This document shows positions 9,180-19,000 of a DNA stretch of 62,830 nucleotides, in pieces. The translations under genes were made by a program, and so were the position numbers. The notes under the pieces were generated by a model that saw only the letters and a program-made list of their open reading frames with translations, was not told the DNA's origin and made no database searches. Numbering within the stretch: the first letter of the stretch is position 1; every line of letters begins with the position of its first letter. This DNA is from an uncultured Bacteroidales bacterium (lineage in GTDB: Bacteria > Bacteroidota > Bacteroidia > Bacteroidales > P3), in contig CAMVMX010000018.1 in NCBI GenBank assembly GCA_947168665.1, forward strand, positions 1 to 62,830. The letters are read 5' to 3'.

Positions 9180-9201
9180 TTTTTTACCTGTTTTCATATT
9201 C

Positions 9202-9231
9202 AAAGCCCCTGCGCCCTGTGGGGGCTTTTTT
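9202..9231 (+). terminator. Rho-independent terminator of the hyd operon
   Basis: AAAGCCCC (9202-9209) pairs with GGGGCTTT (9221-9228), and T residues continue to 9231. Located 22 bases after hydC, it separates the operon from the NusG-like gene, whose ATG is only 13 bases further on. Confidence 0.9.
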
Positions 9232-9243
9232 CCTGCATCATTT

Positions 9244-9798
9244 ATGGCCCTGACACAAGAACTCCAATGGGTGGCCGCCTACACCTCGCCCCGTGCCGAG
9301 AAAACCGTCACCGACCGCATCTCAGCCGAGCTGCATCTTCAAACCTACCTCCCCCTGCACCACGTCCTGCGGCGGTGGTCCGACCGTGTTAAAAGCATCC
9401 AAGTGCCGCTCATCCCCTCCTACACCTTCGTCAAGATGCGCGAGTGCGACCTTTGGCGCGTGCGCGACATCAAAGGGGTGTGCGGTTTTGTATCCTTCCC
9501 CCATACGGGCATCGCCTCCATACCCGAAGCCGACATGCTCAACCTGCGCCGCTTTGCCGAGTCGAAGGCCGAAGTCCACGTCCACAACCTCGACCAGCTG
9601 CATGTCGGAGCCTACGTCAAAGTGGTGGAAGGCGAATTCGCCGGCATGGAAGGCCGTATCGTGCGCGATGAACACGGCGGCAATTTCGCCGTCGAGATTT
9701 CGGGCCTCAACCTCTACCTCTCCGTCACCCTGCAGCAGGAGTTGCTCCAGGCCATCGACCCGCCCAAAACCGAGCGCGTGGGTCTGCTATATAAGTAA
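9244..9798 (+). CDS. UpxY-type NusG paralogue (antiterminator)
   Basis: A 184-residue protein of the specialised NusG family. It has an NGN domain at the start (LQWVAAYTSPRAEKTVTDRI, then PLIPSYTFVKM) and a KOW motif near the end (VKVVEGEFAGMEGRIV). Bacteroidetes relatives (UpxY) let RNA polymerase read through long polysaccharide operons. No capsule locus follows here, so its target must lie elsewhere or outside the window. The ATG at 9244 comes right after the hyd terminator; upstream in-frame ATGs would lie inside hydC. Its stop overlaps the 3' end of the convergent nitroreductase by 12 bases. Confidence 0.85.
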   Translation: MALTQELQWVAAYTSPRAEKTVTDRISAELHLQTYLPLHHVLRRWSDRVKSIQVPLIPSYTFVKMRECDLWRVRDIKGVCGFVSFPHTGIASIPEADMLNLRRFAESKAEVHVHNLDQLHVGAYVKVVEGEFAGMEGRIVRDEHGGNFAVEISGLNLYLSVTLQQELLQAIDPPKTERVGLLYK

Positions 9799-10422
9799 GT
9801 CCTTGGTTCCCAATTTTGGCACATAGTGTACCCCTCCCTCGCGGTAGTAAGCGTGGCTCTCGCCGGGTGCAATGGTTTTCAGCTCAATCCGCTCGGCGCC
9901 TTTGCCGATAGCCACAATCATCAGCGGCGTGAGCGGCAGCTCCAGTTCGCGCACAATCTCGTTGCGGTTGAACGCCCCTATCGCCAAGCCGTTCAGTCCC
10001 ATCTCCACCGCCTTCAGCAGCATACTCTGCATCGCGATGCCCAGATCAATGTCAACCATCTTGCTCTCTTCCACCGTGGAGCAGATAACGATAAACGCCT
10101 CTGGCTCCGTGCCGGGCAGGGGCAAGTGCAGCTCGGGCAGGGCTGCCCCCAACTTTATGTTCCGCAGCACCTTGTCGGCTCCCGTGTCGCGCGTCACCAG
10201 CCGGAAGCGCAGCACTTGCTGGTTGCGGGCCGACGGCACTTTGCTGCACACCCCGACAATGCGTTCCAGCTCCTCGCGTTTCACCACATAGTCTTTGTTG
10301 TATCCGCGCTGGCTGCGGTTGCGCAGCAGCAGCTCGTCGAGAGTGTGTCCCACCCGTTTCACCTTGGTGCGGCCCGAGCCGAACACCTCGTCGTAGCGTT
10401 TCTCCAAGTAATTGTCTGCCAT
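9787..10422 (-). CDS. Nitroreductase-family flavoprotein
   Basis: A 211-residue nitroreductase-fold protein with the N-terminal FMN phosphate-binding RSQRGYNKDYV stretch (RRSxR-like), SARNQQVLRFRLV, and the C-terminal GLNGLAIGAFNRNEIV segment. These enzymes use FMN and NAD(P)H to reduce quinones, nitro compounds or flavins; the substrate is unknown. I start it at the ATG at 10422 (MADNYLEKRYDE); the longer open frame upstream reads through a promoter and has no family similarity. Transcribed alone, convergent with the NusG-like gene. Confidence 0.88.
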   Translation of the reverse strand: MADNYLEKRYDEVFGSGRTKVKRVGHTLDELLLRNRSQRGYNKDYVVKREELERIVGVCSKVPSARNQQVLRFRLVTRDTGADKVLRNIKLGAALPELHLPLPGTEPEAFIVICSTVEESKMVDIDLGIAMQSMLLKAVEMGLNGLAIGAFNRNEIVRELELPLTPLMIVAIGKGAERIELKTIAPGESHAYYREGGVHYVPKLGTKDLLI

Positions 10423-10476
10423 AGTGTGTTTGTTTTCTTGCTGTTGACGGTCTCGGTCTGCTGGCCGGCCGTTTTG

Positions 10477-10484
10477 CAAAGATA
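10477..10484 (-). promoter_or_regulatory. -7 element of the nitroreductase promoter
   Basis: TATCTTTG on the minus strand matches TAnnTTTG and lies about 55 bases before the nitroreductase ATG. No good TTTG is found 19 bases upstream, so only the -7 half is supported. The rest of 10423-10690 shows no gene. Confidence 0.5.
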
Positions 10485-10690
10485 CATTTTTTTTCGCAAT
10501 CGGCGTGTTTCCGGCTTGGCGTGTGGCGTCAGGCTGACAGGTTGTGGACTGCAGGTGCGGTCTCACTTCGCTCGCCCTGCGGCTGCAGGGCACCCGGCAG
10601 GTGTCAAATTCTCCCATGCGGGAGGTCGGAATGTTGCAGAAATGTGATAGGCGGAGCGTCAAACGAGCGGACCTGGGGCAGAACCCATTT

Positions 10691-11770
10691 TTAAGAAATG
10701 AAGGCTGCTGAGTTGGCCGCGTAGTTGCGCCAGCGTTCCAGTGCCGCCGCCATGTCGGGCGGGAGGGGGCTTTCGAAATGTACGTGCTGGCCGGTGGCGG
10801 GGTGTTCAAACCCGAGGGTTTGGGCGTGGAGGGCTTGGCGGGGCAGGATTTTGAAGGTGTTTTCGACAAATTGTTTGTAGTGCGAGAAGGTGGTGCCCTT
10901 CAGTATGCGGTCGCCGCCATAGGCGGCGTCGTTGAAGAGGGGATGGCCAATATGGCGCATGTGGGCGCGGATTTGGTGGGTGCGTCCGGTTTCGAGTATG
11001 CATTCCACGAGGGTGACGTAGCCGAAACGTTCCATCACCCGCCAGTGGGTCACGGCGTTCTTGCCGCGGTCGGGGTCGTCGGTGACGTGCATCACGCGGC
11101 GGTCCTGCGGCGAACGTTCCAGATTGCCGATGATGGTGCCGCTGTCTTCGTCGAAGTTGCCCCACACCAGGGCGTTGTATTTGCGCTCGATGGTGTGGTA
11201 GAAGAATTGGCGGGCCAGGTGGGCTTGGGCGTCGTCGTTCTTGGCTATGAGTAGCAGCCCCGAGGTGTCTTTGTCGATGCGGTGGACCAGGTGTGGTTCG
11301 ACGGGTGTGCTGCCGGGTGCGGCCTGGTTCTGGAAATAGTAGAGGAGGCCGTTGAGGAGGGTGCCGTGGTAGTTGCCGAAGCCGGGGTGGACGACAAGGC
11401 CGGGCTGTTTGTCGACTACCATCACGTCGTCGTCTTCGTAAACGGAGCGGAAGTCGACGGGTTCGGGCAGCAGTTCGGTGTCTGGCGGCGGCTGGGGCAG
11501 GAGGATGCTGATGGTGTCGCAGGGTTTGACTTTGTAGTTGGATTTGGCCGGGCGGTCGTTGACCAGTACGCATCCGGCTTTGGCGGCGGCCTGGATTTTG
11601 GTGCGCGACACGTTTTCAAGCCTCATTTGTAGGTATTTGTCCATCCGCTGCATGGTCTGGCCTTTGTCGACTATGATGCGGTGGCGCTCGAAGAGTTCGG
11701 TTTCGTTCAGGTCGGGGGTCTCTGGTGCGGGGTTGGGGGGCAGGGGGGTGGTGGTTTGAGGTGTGGGCAT
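10691..11770 (-). CDS. rluD: RluD-family pseudouridine synthase
   Basis: A 359-residue enzyme with an S4 RNA-binding domain (about residues 40-95, QRMDKYLQMRLENVSRTKIQ) and the RluA/RluD catalytic domain. The catalytic aspartate is in HRIDKDTSGLLLIAK, and the GRTHQIRAHMRHIGHPL box is intact. RluD makes pseudouridines in helix 69 of 23S rRNA. Last gene of the run PASTA protein, T9SS cargo, rluD; a PASTA gene beside rluD is a familiar Bacteroidetes arrangement. The low-complexity Pro/Thr N-terminus (first 20 residues) suggests the true start could be slightly later. Confidence 0.92.
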   Translation of the reverse strand: MPTPQTTTPLPPNPAPETPDLNETELFERHRIIVDKGQTMQRMDKYLQMRLENVSRTKIQAAAKAGCVLVNDRPAKSNYKVKPCDTISILLPQPPPDTELLPEPVDFRSVYEDDDVMVVDKQPGLVVHPGFGNYHGTLLNGLLYYFQNQAAPGSTPVEPHLVHRIDKDTSGLLLIAKNDDAQAHLARQFFYHTIERKYNALVWGNFDEDSGTIIGNLERSPQDRRVMHVTDDPDRGKNAVTHWRVMERFGYVTLVECILETGRTHQIRAHMRHIGHPLFNDAAYGGDRILKGTTFSHYKQFVENTFKILPRQALHAQTLGFEHPATGQHVHFESPLPPDMAAALERWRNYAANSAAFIS

Positions 11771-11819
11771 GGCGGTGTGTGATAAGGGTGGTGGATGGGT
11801 GTGGCGGCGGCGGCCGTGA

Positions 11820-13685
11820 CTATGGGATGATTATTTTTTGCGCTGTGTTGTTGCCGAGCCGGACGAGGTAGAGGCCGGCGGGCAGGGGCTGGGTGGTGCT
11901 GCGCGAGGGGCCGACGGGGGTGCGCGATTGGTGGACGGGCTGCCCTTTGAGGTTGTAGACGGTGAGGGGTGCGGACTGGCTGGTTTCGACGGCGATGCGG
12001 CTGCCGAGGGCGTAGATGCGGGGTGCGGAGGGGTCGGGCGGGGTGGTGCCGAGGGTGGCGCGGTGGCCGAAGGCGGGGCGCAGCATGAGGGCTCCGCGCA
12101 GGATGGTGGTCTGCCATTCGGAGCCGGTGAGGTAGAGGATGTGGGACGAGGCGTCGTTGTTGCGGTCGAACCCCAGGTTGATGAAGTCGGCTGAGGTTTG
12201 CTGCAGGCCTACGTAGATGGTGCCGGAGCAGATCAGGGGCTCGTCGAGCAGGTAGCGGACGTAGCGGTTGAAGCCGTCGAAGAGGGGTTTGCGCCGCTCG
12301 CTGTCCTGGTAGATGATGTTGCCGGGGTGGCCGTTGTTGTCGTCCCAGACGGTGATGTAGAATCGGATGGCGCTGTTTTCGTTGGCGAAGGTGCGGTTGA
12401 AGTAGAGGTGGAGGGCGGTGAGGGTGTCTTCGGCGTTGAGTGTGAAGCGGACGGCCAGTTTGACGTTGGGGGTGGTGGAGTTGAGGCCGTAGCCGTTTTC
12501 GGGTGTGCCGTCGTCGTAGGCATAGTAGTTGTCGAATATTTGTGTGTGGACGAGGGTGTCGTTCTGTGTGTGGTTGTCGCCGCCCACGCCTTCGCGCAGC
12601 GCGTGGGTGACGGTGTAGGTGGCGGGTTGGCGGGTGGTGGCCACGGGCAGGTTGATGCTGAGGGCGGGGCGGGCGTGGGCGGGTGAGGTTTGGTAGGAGT
12701 GGCTGTGCCAGAAGACGGGTGCGTTTTCCATGCCTCCGTTGTAGGAGGCGAGGGTTTGGCCTTGGTGGTCGGCGACGGTGTAGCCATAGGTGGTGGCCAG
12801 CTCTTCGCTGAAGAGGTTGGTGATGGTGAGGGGCAGGGTGTCGCGCAGCTCGGCGGGGGTGAACTGGCGTGCGGGCATGGCTTGGTAGTGCCGCAGCAGT
12901 GAGGGCGCGGGGTTGACGAAGGCTACGTCGCGCGAGGCGGTGTCGTTGTGGCGGCGGCCTATGTTGATGCTTACGTAGTCGATGTTCCATTGGTCGGCAT
13001 TGCTGAGGAGGCCGGCTTTGTTGTGGTTGTCGAGGGTGCAGATGTTGTAGAACCGGAATTGGAAGCCGGAGCGGAGGTATTTGGTGTCGCGGATGGGGAT
13101 GTCGTGGAATTGCCAATAGGAGCCGGTGCGGGCGTGGAGTGTGTCGGCCGGGATGCCCGGGGTGGCCCAGACACGCTCCCATTGTTGGTCGGAGGGGTTG
13201 AAGAATTCAAGTATGAGTGAGTCTTGCGGTTCGGGGGTGTCGCCCACGCGTTCCCACATGTTGCCATAGCCGCCGCCGGGGAGGTAGAAGAAGCTGAAGT
13301 AGATGGAGTCGGAGGGGGCAATGGGGCGGGCATAGGGGTGGAAGAGGGAGTCGAGCCGGATGGGGCGGGAGAGGAGTGTGTCGCCGCTGAAGGACTGGCC
13401 GGTGGCGGTGGGGTAGAGGTTGCCTTGGCTGTCGAAGGCGTCGAGGGTGGCCATGCCGAGGGTGGGTGGCAGTGGGGCGTAGCCTTGGTTGACAAGGGTG
13501 CCGCCGAGGTGCCAGAGGTTGGCGGAAAGGGCGGGACGGCTGAAGTCGTCGAAGAAGGGCAGCTCGACGGGGGTGTCGCTCTTGGCCGCCGGGCTTCCGG
13601 GATGGCGCAGGGGGAGCAGCACCTCTTGGGCGGCAAGGGTGCCGCAGAGCAGCACGGTCAGGAGTATGGCGGTGAGGCGTTGCAT
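11820..13685 (-). CDS. T9SS-secreted cargo protein, function unknown
   Basis: A 621-residue secreted protein: signal peptide MQRLTAILLTVLLCGTLAAQ, a large beta-rich body without a family I recognise, and a C-terminal T9SS type A sorting domain (LTVYNLKGQPVHQSRT ... LPAGLYLVRLGNN ... KIIIP). The body contains segments like those near jelly-roll or MAM-like folds (WNIDYVSINIG, SIYFSFFYLPGGGYG). The ATG at 13685 follows the PASTA gene stop by one base, so the two are probably translationally coupled. It is expected on the cell surface or released. Confidence 0.85.
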   Translation of the reverse strand: MQRLTAILLTVLLCGTLAAQEVLLPLRHPGSPAAKSDTPVELPFFDDFSRPALSANLWHLGGTLVNQGYAPLPPTLGMATLDAFDSQGNLYPTATGQSFSGDTLLSRPIRLDSLFHPYARPIAPSDSIYFSFFYLPGGGYGNMWERVGDTPEPQDSLILEFFNPSDQQWERVWATPGIPADTLHARTGSYWQFHDIPIRDTKYLRSGFQFRFYNICTLDNHNKAGLLSNADQWNIDYVSINIGRRHNDTASRDVAFVNPAPSLLRHYQAMPARQFTPAELRDTLPLTITNLFSEELATTYGYTVADHQGQTLASYNGGMENAPVFWHSHSYQTSPAHARPALSINLPVATTRQPATYTVTHALREGVGGDNHTQNDTLVHTQIFDNYYAYDDGTPENGYGLNSTTPNVKLAVRFTLNAEDTLTALHLYFNRTFANENSAIRFYITVWDDNNGHPGNIIYQDSERRKPLFDGFNRYVRYLLDEPLICSGTIYVGLQQTSADFINLGFDRNNDASSHILYLTGSEWQTTILRGALMLRPAFGHRATLGTTPPDPSAPRIYALGSRIAVETSQSAPLTVYNLKGQPVHQSRTPVGPSRSTTQPLPAGLYLVRLGNNTAQKIIIP

Positions 13686-13686
13686 G

Positions 13687-14574
13687 TTACCAGTCCCAGC
13701 CTTCGTCAAAGTCGAGGTCTTCTTCGGTGGTGTAGTAGTCTTCGTATTCGTCGTATGGGGTTTCGAATATTTGGGTGGAGTCGACTTTGAAGTTGGAGAT
13801 GATGCGTTCAATATCGGCTTCGGTGGCGTCGCAATACCACATTTCGACAGTGGTGCCGAGGGGATAGCGGGTTACGCCTGTGTAGTCGGGGTAGAGTTTG
13901 TAACACACGGCGCTGTTGCGGTTGGTGACTCCTTCCCAGTGTTCGGCGCCGACGTTGAGCGAGGCGGATAGGATGCCGCGGCGTGCTTTGGCGGGGGCTT
14001 GCCCGATGACGAAGGGGACACGGGTGCCGACGGGTTTGTCGCCGATGCCGACGGTGAGGTCGACGGCGGCTCCCTGGTCCATCTTCTCGCCCGCGTAGAC
14101 CATCTTGCCTTTGCAGGTGGCTTCGAGGATCATGTTGCGGTAGGGACTGTCGACAAATTTGAGTTTGCCACAGCGCAGCCCGGCGGCTTCGAGGGCCGAG
14201 ACGGCACTGCGCACGGTCATGTTGGAGAGTTCTGGCAGTACCACGTCGGAGGGGGCGAAGGTGGTGACGGTGACGTAGACTTTGCGGTGGGTCTTGACCA
14301 TGGTGCCGGGTTTGGGGTCTTGCTGTATGATGATGCCGCCCTCTTTTTCGGCATCGTAGACGGAGTCGATGACCACATAGGTGAAGTGGAGGGGGTTGTC
14401 GTGTTTGAGCTGGGCGAGGGGTGTGCCGCAATAGTCGGGCAGTTCGTATTCTTTTCCCTGCCGCGCGATGGCTTTGATGAGCATGAAGGCCAGCACGATG
14501 ATAACTATCGAAATCACCAGCATGTAGAGCAGGTGTTTGATGAGCGGGTGTTGTTTGAAGAAGTCCTTGTTCAT
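13687..14574 (-). CDS. Membrane-anchored PASTA-domain protein
   Basis: A 295-residue protein with one N-terminal transmembrane helix (HLLYMLVISIVIIVLAFMLI, residues 14-33) followed by about three PASTA repeats outside the membrane: 40-105 (IIQQDPKPGTMVKTHRKVYVTVT), 110-180 (VLPELSNMTVRSAVSALEAAGL) and 185-255 (VPFVIGQAPAKARRGIL). PASTA domains bind peptidoglycan or beta-lactams. There is no kinase or transpeptidase domain, as in other stand-alone Bacteroidetes PASTA proteins. The C-terminus is very acidic (DEYEDYYTTEEDLDFDEGWDW). Confidence 0.9.
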   Translation of the reverse strand: MNKDFFKQHPLIKHLLYMLVISIVIIVLAFMLIKAIARQGKEYELPDYCGTPLAQLKHDNPLHFTYVVIDSVYDAEKEGGIIIQQDPKPGTMVKTHRKVYVTVTTFAPSDVVLPELSNMTVRSAVSALEAAGLRCGKLKFVDSPYRNMILEATCKGKMVYAGEKMDQGAAVDLTVGIGDKPVGTRVPFVIGQAPAKARRGILSASLNVGAEHWEGVTNRNSAVCYKLYPDYTGVTRYPLGTTVEMWYCDATEADIERIISNFKVDSTQIFETPYDEYEDYYTTEEDLDFDEGWDW

Positions 14575-14643
14575 AATTGTTTGTATTAACGCGGAAGGTT
14601 GTGTTTTATTGTCTGGGTGCGGACAGGATTTGCAGTGCCGGGA

Positions 14644-15978
14644 TTAACGGACAATCTCGCCTTTGAGGGTTGCGGCGGTGCAGTCGGTCACTTTGACTTG
14701 GATGTATTGTCCCGGACGGGCGTCCTGGCGGTCGAAGACGATGACTTTGTTTTGGCTGTTGCGGCCAAAGAGTTGTTCTTTGCTGCGGTGCGATTCGCCT
14801 TCGACCAGCACTTCGAATGTTTTGCCCACTTCCTTGCGGTTGTTCTCAAGGGCTATCTGTCCTTGGAGGGCTATGATTTCTTCCAGCCGCCGGGTTTTCT
14901 CGGCGTCGGGGATGTCGTCCTGCAGGTGTTTGGCGGCATAGGTGTCGGGACGCATGGAGAATTTGAACATGTAGGCGTAGTCGTAGCGTACTTTGCGGAA
15001 CATGTCGAGGGTCATTTGGTGTTCCTCTTCGGTCTCGGAGCAGAAGCCGGCTATTACGTCGGTGGTGATGGAGCAGTCTGGCATATAGCGGCGTATGGCG
15101 GCAATGCGGTCGAGATACCAGGCGGAGTCGTAGTGGCGGTTCATCAGTTTGAGCATTCGGTCGCTGCCGCTCTGTACGGGCAGGTGGATGCATTTGCAGA
15201 TGTTGCTGTGTGCGGCCATCACTTCCAGAAGGCGGTCGCTGAGGTCTTTGGGGTGGGAGGTGGCGAAGCGCACGCGCAGCAGGGGGCTGATGGAGGCCAC
15301 GCGGTGCATCAGTTCGGGGAAGTCGACGGGGGGGAGGCCCTCAGCGGGGCTTTGGAAACGGTAGGAGTTGACGTTCTGCCCCAGGAGGGTCACCTCCTTG
15401 TAGCCTTGGTCGAAAAGGCTGCGGGCTTCGGCCACGATGGTCTGCGGGTCGCGGCTGCGCTCGCGGCCACGGGTGTAGGGCACTACGCAGTAGGCACAGT
15501 AGTTTTGGCATCCCCGCATGATGGATATGTAGGCCGAGATGCCGTTGGAGCCAAGCCGGACGGGTTCGATGTCGGCATAGGTCTCGGTGGTGCTGAGTTC
15601 GGTGGCGGCGGCTTTGGTGCCGGATTGGCGCACGCGGGCCAGTAGGTCGGGCAGTTGGCGGTAGGCGTCGGGTCCTGCCACAAAACTGACGTTCTCTTCT
15701 TCGACCATCAGCTGGCTCTGGAGCCTCTCGGCCATGCAGCCCAGTATGCCGATGCGCACTTGGCGGTGGCGCTGTTGGAGGGCGCGCAGTTCGTGCAGAC
15801 GCTTGCGGATGCGCTGCTCGGCGTTGTCGCGGATGGCGCAGGTGTTGATAAGGATGTAGTCGGTGTTCTCGATGTCGTCAACAACGGTGTAGCCCTCTTT
15901 CTGCAGCAGGGAGGCTACAATCTCGCTGTCGGCGAAGTTCATCTGGCATCCGTAGGTTTCGATATAGATGTTAGGCAT
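14644..15978 (-). CDS. miaB: tRNA methylthiotransferase MiaB
   Basis: A 444-residue radical-SAM enzyme that adds the methylthio group to i6A37 of tRNAs. It starts IYIETYGCQMNFADSEI with the UPF0004 domain cysteines (YGCQMN, NTCAIRDNAEQ, GCMAERL). The radical-SAM cluster motif is C-x3-C-x2-C in GCQNYCAYCVVPYTRG, and a C-terminal TRAM domain follows (residues about 380-444). I chose the ATG at 15978, where MiaB similarity begins; the open frame upstream is an artefact of the neighbouring M6 gene. Confidence 0.95.
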   Translation of the reverse strand: MPNIYIETYGCQMNFADSEIVASLLQKEGYTVVDDIENTDYILINTCAIRDNAEQRIRKRLHELRALQQRHRQVRIGILGCMAERLQSQLMVEEENVSFVAGPDAYRQLPDLLARVRQSGTKAAATELSTTETYADIEPVRLGSNGISAYISIMRGCQNYCAYCVVPYTRGRERSRDPQTIVAEARSLFDQGYKEVTLLGQNVNSYRFQSPAEGLPPVDFPELMHRVASISPLLRVRFATSHPKDLSDRLLEVMAAHSNICKCIHLPVQSGSDRMLKLMNRHYDSAWYLDRIAAIRRYMPDCSITTDVIAGFCSETEEEHQMTLDMFRKVRYDYAYMFKFSMRPDTYAAKHLQDDIPDAEKTRRLEEIIALQGQIALENNRKEVGKTFEVLVEGESHRSKEQLFGRNSQNKVIVFDRQDARPGQYIQVKVTDCTAATLKGEIVR

Positions 15979-16019
15979 GATAGTGTGGCGGTGAGGTTTG
16001 ATAAATGATTGGCTATTAT

Positions 16020-19000
16020 TTATTGTTCCAATACGATGACTTTGCTGGCCGGAAGATTGCCGATGCGGACGATGTATAATCCCGGCCGCAGGGGTGAGGA
16101 TTCGGTGCGGCGGATGGTGTGGTCGGAGCCGCTGCCTACCAGCAGGACTGGTTGCCCCAGCATGTTGTATATTGCTATGGGCAGGGCCGCAGGCGCTTCG
16201 GCCACGATGCGGCAGCCCAGGGTGAAGACACGGGCGGTGGGACTCTCGGAGGGTTCTGTGACGCCTACTGTCTCGCCGGGTGCAAACTCGGCTGTCAGCA
16301 GCGTGCTGGCCTCGACATGGATGGTGTGAGGATTCTCTGTCGCCCCGTCTGACCACCGCACAAAGTGGTAGCCCTCGGCAGGAAGTGCGCCCAGCTGGAC
16401 GGCGGTGCCGTAGGGGAAGAGTCCGCTGCCGGCGGCTTGGCCCATGAGCGGGTCGGCGGTTTGGACGGTGAGGGGAAGATAGGAGGTGGTGTCGTAGGGG
16501 AAGGGTTCGCGGATTATGACGAAGAAAGTGTCGTGTTCGTCGAGGGGAAGCCACAGCGTGTCGCGCAGCACATGGTGGAGGGTGTCGCGGACATGCAGGA
16601 GGAGGGTGTCGCGCAGGGTGAGCGTAACGGTGTCGTGCAGGGTGATCCATACTGTGTCATGCACCACGATAGTGTCGGTCACGGCGACGATAGCTTTTTC
16701 GCCGCTCCCTTTCGTGCGGGCGGCAAAATGGGCGTTGAACATCATGTCGCTTGTCACGGTGATGGTGCGGGGATTGTCTCGGTTGCCGTCCATCCAGTGG
16801 TCGAAGCGGTAGCCAGGCAATGCGATGGCGGCGATTTCCAGCCGGGTGCCTTCCAGGAAGAAGCCACTGCCGGAAGTCTTGCCCCGCGAGGCCTCGTTGG
16901 GCAGGATGGCCACCTCATGCAACTGCGGGGCGTAGGGCATAGTGTCGAAGGCTGTCCGCTCCACAGTGTCGACGATGTTGAAAAAGAGCGTGTCGACCAC
17001 ATGCGTGCTGAGCGTGTCGTGTTGAATAGTGGTGACGGTGTCGTGCAGCCAGACCACCATCGTGTCGGTCACGCTGCGGTAGACGGTGTCCTGCACGTGG
17101 ATGAAGACCGTGTCGCGCACCAGCGTGTCGGGGCCCAGCGTGTCGCGCAGCACGATGTCGTCCACCAAAAGGCGGTAGGCATAGTCGGAGTAATAATTGA
17201 GGGCTATGTATCGGGCCTGGGGCGGAATGGTGACCACCCTCTGTTGCCAGCCGTTTGCATTAATGGCGATGTCGGCGATTGTGTCGGTGAAGGATACCGG
17301 GCTGTTGGAAGTGGTAGAGTAGAGTATGCGCAGGTACTCGGTGGCGGAATTGGAGCGGCGGCACCAGAAACCCAGTTGGAGGGGATGGCTGTGCCGCAGC
17401 CGGGGCGAGATCAGATACTGGTTAAAGTCCGTGGCCTGGTGGAAACTGGAAAAACGGAACTGGTAGGCCCCCGCATGGGGGGTAACGCCGTTGGCCGTCT
17501 GCACCACGCCGGCCTCGGCGCTGTTCGGGGCGCTCATGCATAGGACCGTCCAGCATGCCGCGTCGCCCGATTCAAAATCCTGAGCCAGCGGGAAAGCGTC
17601 CACCGCCGGGCAAGCCTGCCCCCCGTGGGGCGTGAAAGTGAACGTCACGCTGCTGTTGGCCGGGCCGTTGATATGGATGTTCGTGATGCTGAACGACGAG
17701 TCCGGGGTGCCGTCGCACAAGTAAGGATGGGGATTGCTCGAGGCGTTGAACACCGTGCGGCCGCCCACGCCGAAAGCTGCCTGGGCAATGAGGCCGTTCA
17801 CCGTGTCGACAGCACTGCCCGGACGGAACAGCCACAGCTGGTGGGGAGTGGTCGAGAAGTCGAAGCCCGAGTTAGAGGCACCCGTGCGGTCGTTAAAACG
17901 CCAAATCAGAAGACCCCGGTTGGGGATGGACATGTCAAAAGTGTCGGCATTATTGCGGTACTCCAGAACATACCACTCGTGGGGCACGGCCGAAGAAACC
18001 CTCACGGCATGGTTGGGCCCCGAAGCCAACGACTGCAGCGTATATTCGCCACCCTCTGTAATCTGCGGGATGCTGTCAAACCAGTTCGTGAACAACAGCT
18101 TGAACATAGAGTTGGTTTGCTGGGGAGGGGTCTGGTTGCTGTTCATCAAGTCCCATGCTCCGGCAGGGGAAATGGAGTTATAACAGTCGTAGTGGTAAAG
18201 GTCCGGGGCGCCGAGCGTATGCGTCATTTCGTGGCACAGCGTGCTGACGTTGAAATAACTTGTCCCACTGCCCGCCAGCTGGAAATTATAAGTGTATATC
18301 CGTTTCGAACCCAGCAGCACAGTCCGGTCGAAGATGCTCCACTTGTGGGGCCACAACAAATTGTTCCACCCCGTGTACGTCCCGCTCACCACAAAGCAGA
18401 CATTGTCCACCATATTGTCGTTGTCCAAATCCAAGTCAGGCAGAGACCCCACAGCACAGTTGGCGTTCACCCAACCCACGGCATTCTGCAGCAGGGTGAA
18501 CTCACGGTTGCGGCGCACCGTGTCGTGGTTGTAGCCGCCAGGATTGGTTGTTGCGTCGTAAGGTTGGAAATAGTTGCGCGGGTGGCTGTCCTGATAGGAG
18601 AGAACCACATTGCCGGCAGGGGCTGGCAGATAGTACGAAACTACCCGCAGCGAGCCGTAGCTGGAATGGTGAAAATAGTTGAAGAGTGACTCGCTGGAAG
18701 CAGAGCTGTCGTTGAACATGCCATTGATAGTGCTGAATGGGAATGATGTGCAGACGGAGTCGTCGGCAAAGCGGATAAAAATAACCACGTTGTTGAGCGT
18801 GCCGGAAAATGGAGAGCTCGACTTGGTTAGGGTTGACGGTTGCTCCTTGGGAACATTCCAAGCCGTATGCTGGGCCTGAAGGAATGCACGGGTGGGCATG
18901 AGACTCGGCTCCAAACCTGCCTTGGCGGGATTGTCTATCCCCGGCACCCACGGGCTGGCACACAGCCCCTGGGGCAATACACCATATTGCAGCAGACTGG

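Noticed and set aside
11707..13182. 491-codon frame antisense-frame to the T9SS cargo
   Set aside because: Pro/Arg/His-rich low-complexity shadow of the T9SS gene in a different frame.
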